A stretch of 45,025 nucleotides of DNA from JAPXLN01 sp033809515 (lineage in GTDB: Bacteria; Bacillota; Sulfobacillia; Fermentithermobacillales; Fermentithermobacillaceae). Below the pieces are notes generated by a model. It saw nothing but the letters and a program-made list of their open reading frames with translations, had not been told where the DNA came from and ran no database searches. This document shows, one piece after another, positions 41,762 to 45,025 of this stretch; position 1 is the first letter of the stretch, and each line of letters begins with the position of its first letter. Made by a program: the position numbers and the translations under genes. Location: positions 1 through 45,025 of the forward strand of contig JAPXLN010000013.1 of the NCBI GenBank assembly GCA_033809515.1. The letters run 5' to 3'.

Positions 41762-42517
41762 GTGAGGCGTATTAAGGCCAGGGTTCAGTATGACGGAACG
41801 GCGTATTCGGGGTTTCAGCGCCAGAAGAACGCTGTCAGCGTACAGGAGACTCTGGAGAAGTGTATAGCATCGTGTCTCGGACACGAAGTAAAGGTGAAAG
41901 CTTCGGGAAGAACCGATGCAGGAGTTCATGCACGGGGTCAGGTGATATCGTTTACCACTGCGGCACCTGTTCCGGCTGCCAGGCTCCCTGCAGCTTTGAG
42001 CGGGGTGCTCCCCGAGGACATAGTGATGGATTTTGCTCGAGAAGTCCCGCTGGATTTTGATCCTGTAAGGGATGCTGTTGAAAGAACGTATTGCTACAGG
42101 GTCTGGCGTGGGGCACGGCGGGATTTCATGATGTCGCGGTATTCATATCACTACGGAGGCAAACTGGATTTTGAGGTTATGCAGAAGGAATCTGAGGCCA
42201 TAGTCGGCAAATATGATTTTGCAGGTTTCAGGGCCAAAGGTTCTCAGTCCGGACCTACTGTCAGGGAGGTCTACAGGGCTGAGTGGATCCGGAAGGATCA
42301 CATGGGGCGATCAGGTCTCCTATGGGAGTTCTGGATTTCCGGAGACGGATTCCTCTACAAAATGGTGAGGCTTCTGGCAGGCACTATGGTTGATGCCGGC
42401 AGAGGGCGCTTTTCGCCAGGCAGGACATCCCTGGTGTTGGAGAGTTCGGGAAGAGTCAGGCCCGGAACTTGTCTTCCAGGGAGGGGACTGTGCCTTGAGG
42501 AGGTTCGCTTCTCTTGA
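41762..42517 (+). CDS. truA: tRNA pseudouridine(38-40) synthase TruA
   Basis: TruA converts uridines 38-40 of many tRNAs to pseudouridine. The 251-residue product starts RRIKARVQYDGTAYSGFQRQ and has the catalytic Asp52 in SGRTDAGVHARGQ. GTG 41762 follows GGGGAGTGG; ATG 41744 directly after the ecfT stop lacks a ribosome-binding site and would add six residues. Confidence 0.95.
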   Translation: MRRIKARVQYDGTAYSGFQRQKNAVSVQETLEKCIASCLGHEVKVKASGRTDAGVHARGQVISFTTAAPVPAARLPAALSGVLPEDIVMDFAREVPLDFDPVRDAVERTYCYRVWRGARRDFMMSRYSYHYGGKLDFEVMQKESEAIVGKYDFAGFRAKGSQSGPTVREVYRAEWIRKDHMGRSGLLWEFWISGDGFLYKMVRLLAGTMVDAGRGRFSPGRTSLVLESSGRVRPGTCLPGRGLCLEEVRFS

Positions 42518-42580
42518 CCCTGCAGGTTCCCATGATTAGAATGAATCTTGTTTATCGGGTGCATCAAGGAGGTTTTTACA

Positions 42581-43018
42581 TTGGGCGAGACTTACATGGC
42601 CAAACCCGGGGAGATCGACAGGAAGTGGTGGATCATCGATGCCACAGACAAGCCTCTGGGCAGGCTTGCATCCCGGGTTGCTTTCATACTCCGGGGAAAG
42701 CATAAACCTACTTTCACGCCGTCGGTTGATATGGGAGACAGCGTTATTATACTGAACGCGTCGAAGGTGAAACTTACCGGGAAAAAGGCGGAGCAGAAGA
42801 TGTATTTCAGTCACTCAGGATATCCTGGAGGGGACAGGTACATTCCGTACAAGGACATGATCAGGAGGAAACCTGAGAGAGTGGTTGAAGTTGCCGTAAA
42901 GGGAATGCTTCCCAAGAACCGGCTTGGACGACAAATAACTAAGCGGTTGTTTGTGTACAGGGGAGCTACTCATCCTCATCAGGCCCAGAAGCCTTCGATG
43001 TGGCAAGGAGGGGAGTAA
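42581..43018 (+). CDS. rplM: Large-subunit ribosomal protein uL13
   Basis: L13 is an early 50S assembly protein. The 145-residue product contains TYMAKPGEIDRKWWIIDATD, KPLGRLAS, and HPHQAQKPSMW near the end. TTG 42581 is seven bases after AAGGAGGT (42566-42573) and keeps the conserved TYMAKP start; ATG 42596 is the alternative. I did not recognise an L13 leader in the 63-base gap upstream. The stop overlaps the rpsI ATG by one base. Confidence 0.96.
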   Translation: MGETYMAKPGEIDRKWWIIDATDKPLGRLASRVAFILRGKHKPTFTPSVDMGDSVIILNASKVKLTGKKAEQKMYFSHSGYPGGDRYIPYKDMIRRKPERVVEVAVKGMLPKNRLGRQITKRLFVYRGATHPHQAQKPSMWQGGE

Positions 43019-43410
43019 TGGTGTCAGACACTGTGATGGCCACGGGCCGCCGCAAGACGTCGGTAGCAAGAGTCAGAATAAGGACAGGGACAGGTAAGAT
43101 TACCATTAACGGTAAGGATCTCAGCGGCTACTTTGGAAATCCCAGCCTCGAACAGGAGGTTATGGCGCCTTTCCGTCTTACCGGCACCGAGGGAAGGTTT
43201 GATCTGACTGTCAACGTGAAAGGCGGAGGTCTCAGCGGGCAAGCGGGGGCATGCAGGCATGGCCTGGCCAGAGCGCTTTTGGAAGTTGATGCAGAGTACA
43301 GGCCCCTGTTGAAAAAAGCGGGATACCTGACAAGGGATCCACGCATGAAAGAAAGAAAGAAATACGGGCTCAAGAAGGCAAGGAAAGCACCGCAGTTCTC
43401 CAAGCGCTAA
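43018..43410 (+). CDS. rpsI: Small-subunit ribosomal protein uS9
   Basis: S9 reaches the P-site anticodon with its C-terminal tail. The 130-residue product has ATGRRKTSVARVRI, GQAGACRHGLARALL and the invariant end KKARKAPQFSKR. ATG 43018 overlaps the rplM stop (TAATG); GTG 43021 or ATG 43036 are possible starts. Confidence 0.96.
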   Translation: MVSDTVMATGRRKTSVARVRIRTGTGKITINGKDLSGYFGNPSLEQEVMAPFRLTGTEGRFDLTVNVKGGGLSGQAGACRHGLARALLEVDAEYRPLLKKAGYLTRDPRMKERKKYGLKKARKAPQFSKR

Positions 43411-43498
43411 TCCGGAGACACCGTATGTGAATCCGGCATACAGCCTTGCTTTCGAGTATATCTTTCCTGTGATAGGGAAGGAAAATGGGGGGCTGGGC

Positions 43499-44233
43499 AT
43501 GAGGATTAGGAGGGGCAGGCGAAGGCGCCGGCCCCTTTTGGTGCTTACAACCAGGCGTGTGCTGTTTGGTCTGGCCATTGTTTTCTGCTGTTCAGTTGCC
43601 TGGGGAGCCTTTGGGCAAACCGCAAATCCGATGGGTGTCCTTGGACGGATCTTGCCAGGGGGGCCTCTTTCGGGCCAGGTTATCTACATAGACCCAGGCC
43701 ATGGGGGAATTGACCCAGGAGCCTGCGGGAAAAAGCATCTGGAAAAGGATATCGTGCTCAATGTAGCATTGTACCTGGGCGTACGCTTGGAGCGAAGCGG
43801 TGCCAAGGTGATTTATTCCCGCACTGGAGACTATGATCTTGACAGTGAAGAGGTCAATGATTCCCAGGCTCGGGTGAAACTCATCGAATCGTCAGGGGCC
43901 ACGATTGTACTGTCTATACACTGCAATGCTTTTACAGATTCCCGTGAGAGAGGAGCTCAGACCTTCTACAACCCTAACAAGAACAGGAACTCACAAATGC
44001 TGGCTTCTCTCATTCAGGAGGCTCTGGTGGAAGATACGCCAACACACCGCGAGGCATCGTCCAAGCTGAACCACTTCATGCTGAACCACTCGGAGGTCCC
44101 TGCAGCCACGATTGAGCTGGGCTTTCTTTCAAATTCCGAAGAGGAAGACCTTCTGGGTTCTCCCTCGTACCAGCAAAAACTGGCCGAATGTATACGAAAG
44201 GCCGTCATCTCCTTTGTTCAAGGGGCCGAATGA
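43499..44233 (+). CDS. cwlD: N-acetylmuramoyl-L-alanine amidase, CwlD-like
   Basis: Zinc amidase that cleaves the muramic acid-peptide bond; CwlD in Bacillus helps make muramic-delta-lactam in spore cortex. The 244-residue product has an Arg-rich N-terminus, a membrane anchor (about 21-38, VLFGLAIVFCCSVAW), and the Amidase_3 domain with zinc ligands His68 (DPGHGGID), Glu82 and His141 (LSIHCNA), and catalytic Glu206 (ATIELGFLSN). ATG 43499 follows GGGGGG. The place after rpsI matches Bacillus, supporting a sporulation role by inference. Confidence 0.9.
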   Translation: MRIRRGRRRRRPLLVLTTRRVLFGLAIVFCCSVAWGAFGQTANPMGVLGRILPGGPLSGQVIYIDPGHGGIDPGACGKKHLEKDIVLNVALYLGVRLERSGAKVIYSRTGDYDLDSEEVNDSQARVKLIESSGATIVLSIHCNAFTDSRERGAQTFYNPNKNRNSQMLASLIQEALVEDTPTHREASSKLNHFMLNHSEVPAATIELGFLSNSEEEDLLGSPSYQQKLAECIRKAVISFVQGAE

Positions 44234-44370
44234 CACTGGCATCTGAACTCAGGATTCCCGATAACCGCCGAAAAGACCCGTGACAGAAGGAGTTTCGCCT
44301 TTTATGCAGTAGTGTATAAACGCTGGCTTATGTCTGTTTACCCATATCCTCATAGTAAGGGGATGATGTC

Positions 44371-45025
44371 TTGAAACTGCCTGCTCTCCTGATCTACGAA
44401 AACAAGATCCTCAATAACGCGCGAGTTGTATCTTCTCTCTTGAAGCGACAGGGGCTCACCATGGTAGGGGTAGCCAAAGGGTTATTGGCTCATCCGGCCG
44501 TAACCAGGGCAATGATAACTGGAGGGGCCAGGGCCATAGGTGATTCCCGGGTTGAGAACCTACGGCGCCTGAGAGAAAATGGATATGAAGGCGAAACGGT
44601 TTTGCTCAGGGCACCTTCTCTGTCAAGGGCAAGGGAGGTTGTCTGCTATGCGGATACCAGTCTTAACTCAGACCCTTTGACAGTAAGAGCTCTGGGGGAA
44701 GCTGCTCGTTGCATGGGCAAAGTGCATAGGGTCATCTTAATGGTGGACCTGGGAGATTTGCGAGAGGGAGTCCTTCCTGAGGATGCAGAGGGGGTTGCCC
44801 GGGAGATGACCGGGATTCCGGGGATAGACCTCAAGGGAATCGGTACCAACATGGCTTGCTACGGCGGGGCAATACCCACAAGGGAGAAAATGGGAGAACT
44901 GCTCGGAATTAGGGCGGGAATCGAAAGCGGCCTTGGGGTCTCTCTGAAGACGGTGTCCGGCGGAAACTCTGCTAACATAGGGCTTGTTCTGGCCGGCCAT
45001 ATGCCTCCGGGCATAACCGAACTCA
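44371..45025 (+). CDS. Alanine/ornithine racemase-like PLP enzyme, 3' end cut by window
   Basis: A fold-type III PLP protein of the alanine racemase N-terminal family, closest in pattern to the ornithine racemase/YhfX group. The visible 218 residues start MKLPALLIYENKILNNARVV, with the probable PLP lysine in VGVAKGLLAHP (Lys36), GDSRVENLRRLRE, LMVDLGDLREGV, GIGTNMACYGGAIPT and VSGGNSANIGL. TTG 44371 is eight bases after AAGGGG and no other start fits the frame. Substrate (alanine, ornithine, lysine or other) cannot be told from this part. Confidence 0.85.
   Translation, partial: MKLPALLIYENKILNNARVVSSLLKRQGLTMVGVAKGLLAHPAVTRAMITGGARAIGDSRVENLRRLRENGYEGETVLLRAPSLSRAREVVCYADTSLNSDPLTVRALGEAARCMGKVHRVILMVDLGDLREGVLPEDAEGVAREMTGIPGIDLKGIGTNMACYGGAIPTREKMGELLGIRAGIESGLGVSLKTVSGGNSANIGLVLAGHMPPGITEL

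Noticed and set aside
44286..44303. Terminator-like AAGGAG-TTT-CGCCTTTT after cwlD, and TATAAA at 44315 as a -10
   Set aside because: The stem is short with a mismatch and no convincing -35 element is present; too weak to list as features.

Overview
The window is a chromosomal segment of a Bacillota (Firmicutes)-type bacterium. It holds the extended translation and transcription cluster ispF-thyX-rlmB-sigH, tRNAs, rpmG-secE-nusG, rplKAJL, rpoBC, and the str, S10, spc and alpha operons, followed by ecfA1A2T-truA-rplM-rpsI-cwlD. Bacillota is indicated by sigH beside rlmB, the sporulation-type asd-dapG-dapA set, an L7Ae-like K-turn gene before rpsL, the ecfA1A2T-truA-rplM-rpsI order, and zinc-ribbon forms of L33, L36, S14, S4 and adenylate kinase. 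Base composition is moderate. About half of the genes start with TTG or GTG, and two appear to start with CTG. I cannot name the genus; a deep-branching, possibly spore-forming clostridial-grade lineage fits best.

Layout. 1-2065: isoprenoid (ispF), thymidylate (thyX) and 23S rRNA methylation (rlmB) genes, closely packed. 2089-4762: sigH, tRNA-Thr(TGT), a PflX-like radical SAM gene, then tRNA-Tyr, initiator tRNA-Met, tRNA-Thr(GGT), rpmG and tRNA-Trp, with several good sigma-A-type promoters. 4795-7961: secE, nusG, rplK, rplA, an L10-type leader with attenuator, rplJ and rplL, ended by a hairpin. 8101-11301: asd-dapG-dapA, the aspartate-to-dihydrodipicolinate branch, standing between rplL and rpoB, which are normally adjacent. 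11505-19756: rpoB with its own promoter and a very long charged tail, rpoC, and a small metallo-beta-lactamase-fold hydrolase, ended by a strong bidirectional terminator. 19845-39206: a strong promoter, then an apparently uninterrupted run (L7Ae-like gene, rpsL, rpsG, fusA, tuf, S10 operon, spc operon without rpmD, secY, adk, map, infA, rpmJ, rpsM, rpsK, rpsD, rpoA, rplQ). 39219-44233: ECF transporter energizing module, truA, rplM, rpsI and the cwlD amidase. 44371-end: start of an alanine/ornithine-racemase-like gene.

No mobile element, CRISPR array, phage gene or obvious defence system is visible, and no wholly new multi-gene system is evident. The points most worth a second look are the asd-dapG-dapA insertion, a thymidylate synthase ThyX with about 21 extra residues inside its signature motif, two apparent CTG starts, naturally altered rifampicin-site residues in RpoB and Arg88 in S12, a charged RpoB tail of about 185 residues, a four-cysteine cluster in EF-Tu, and the missing rpmD.
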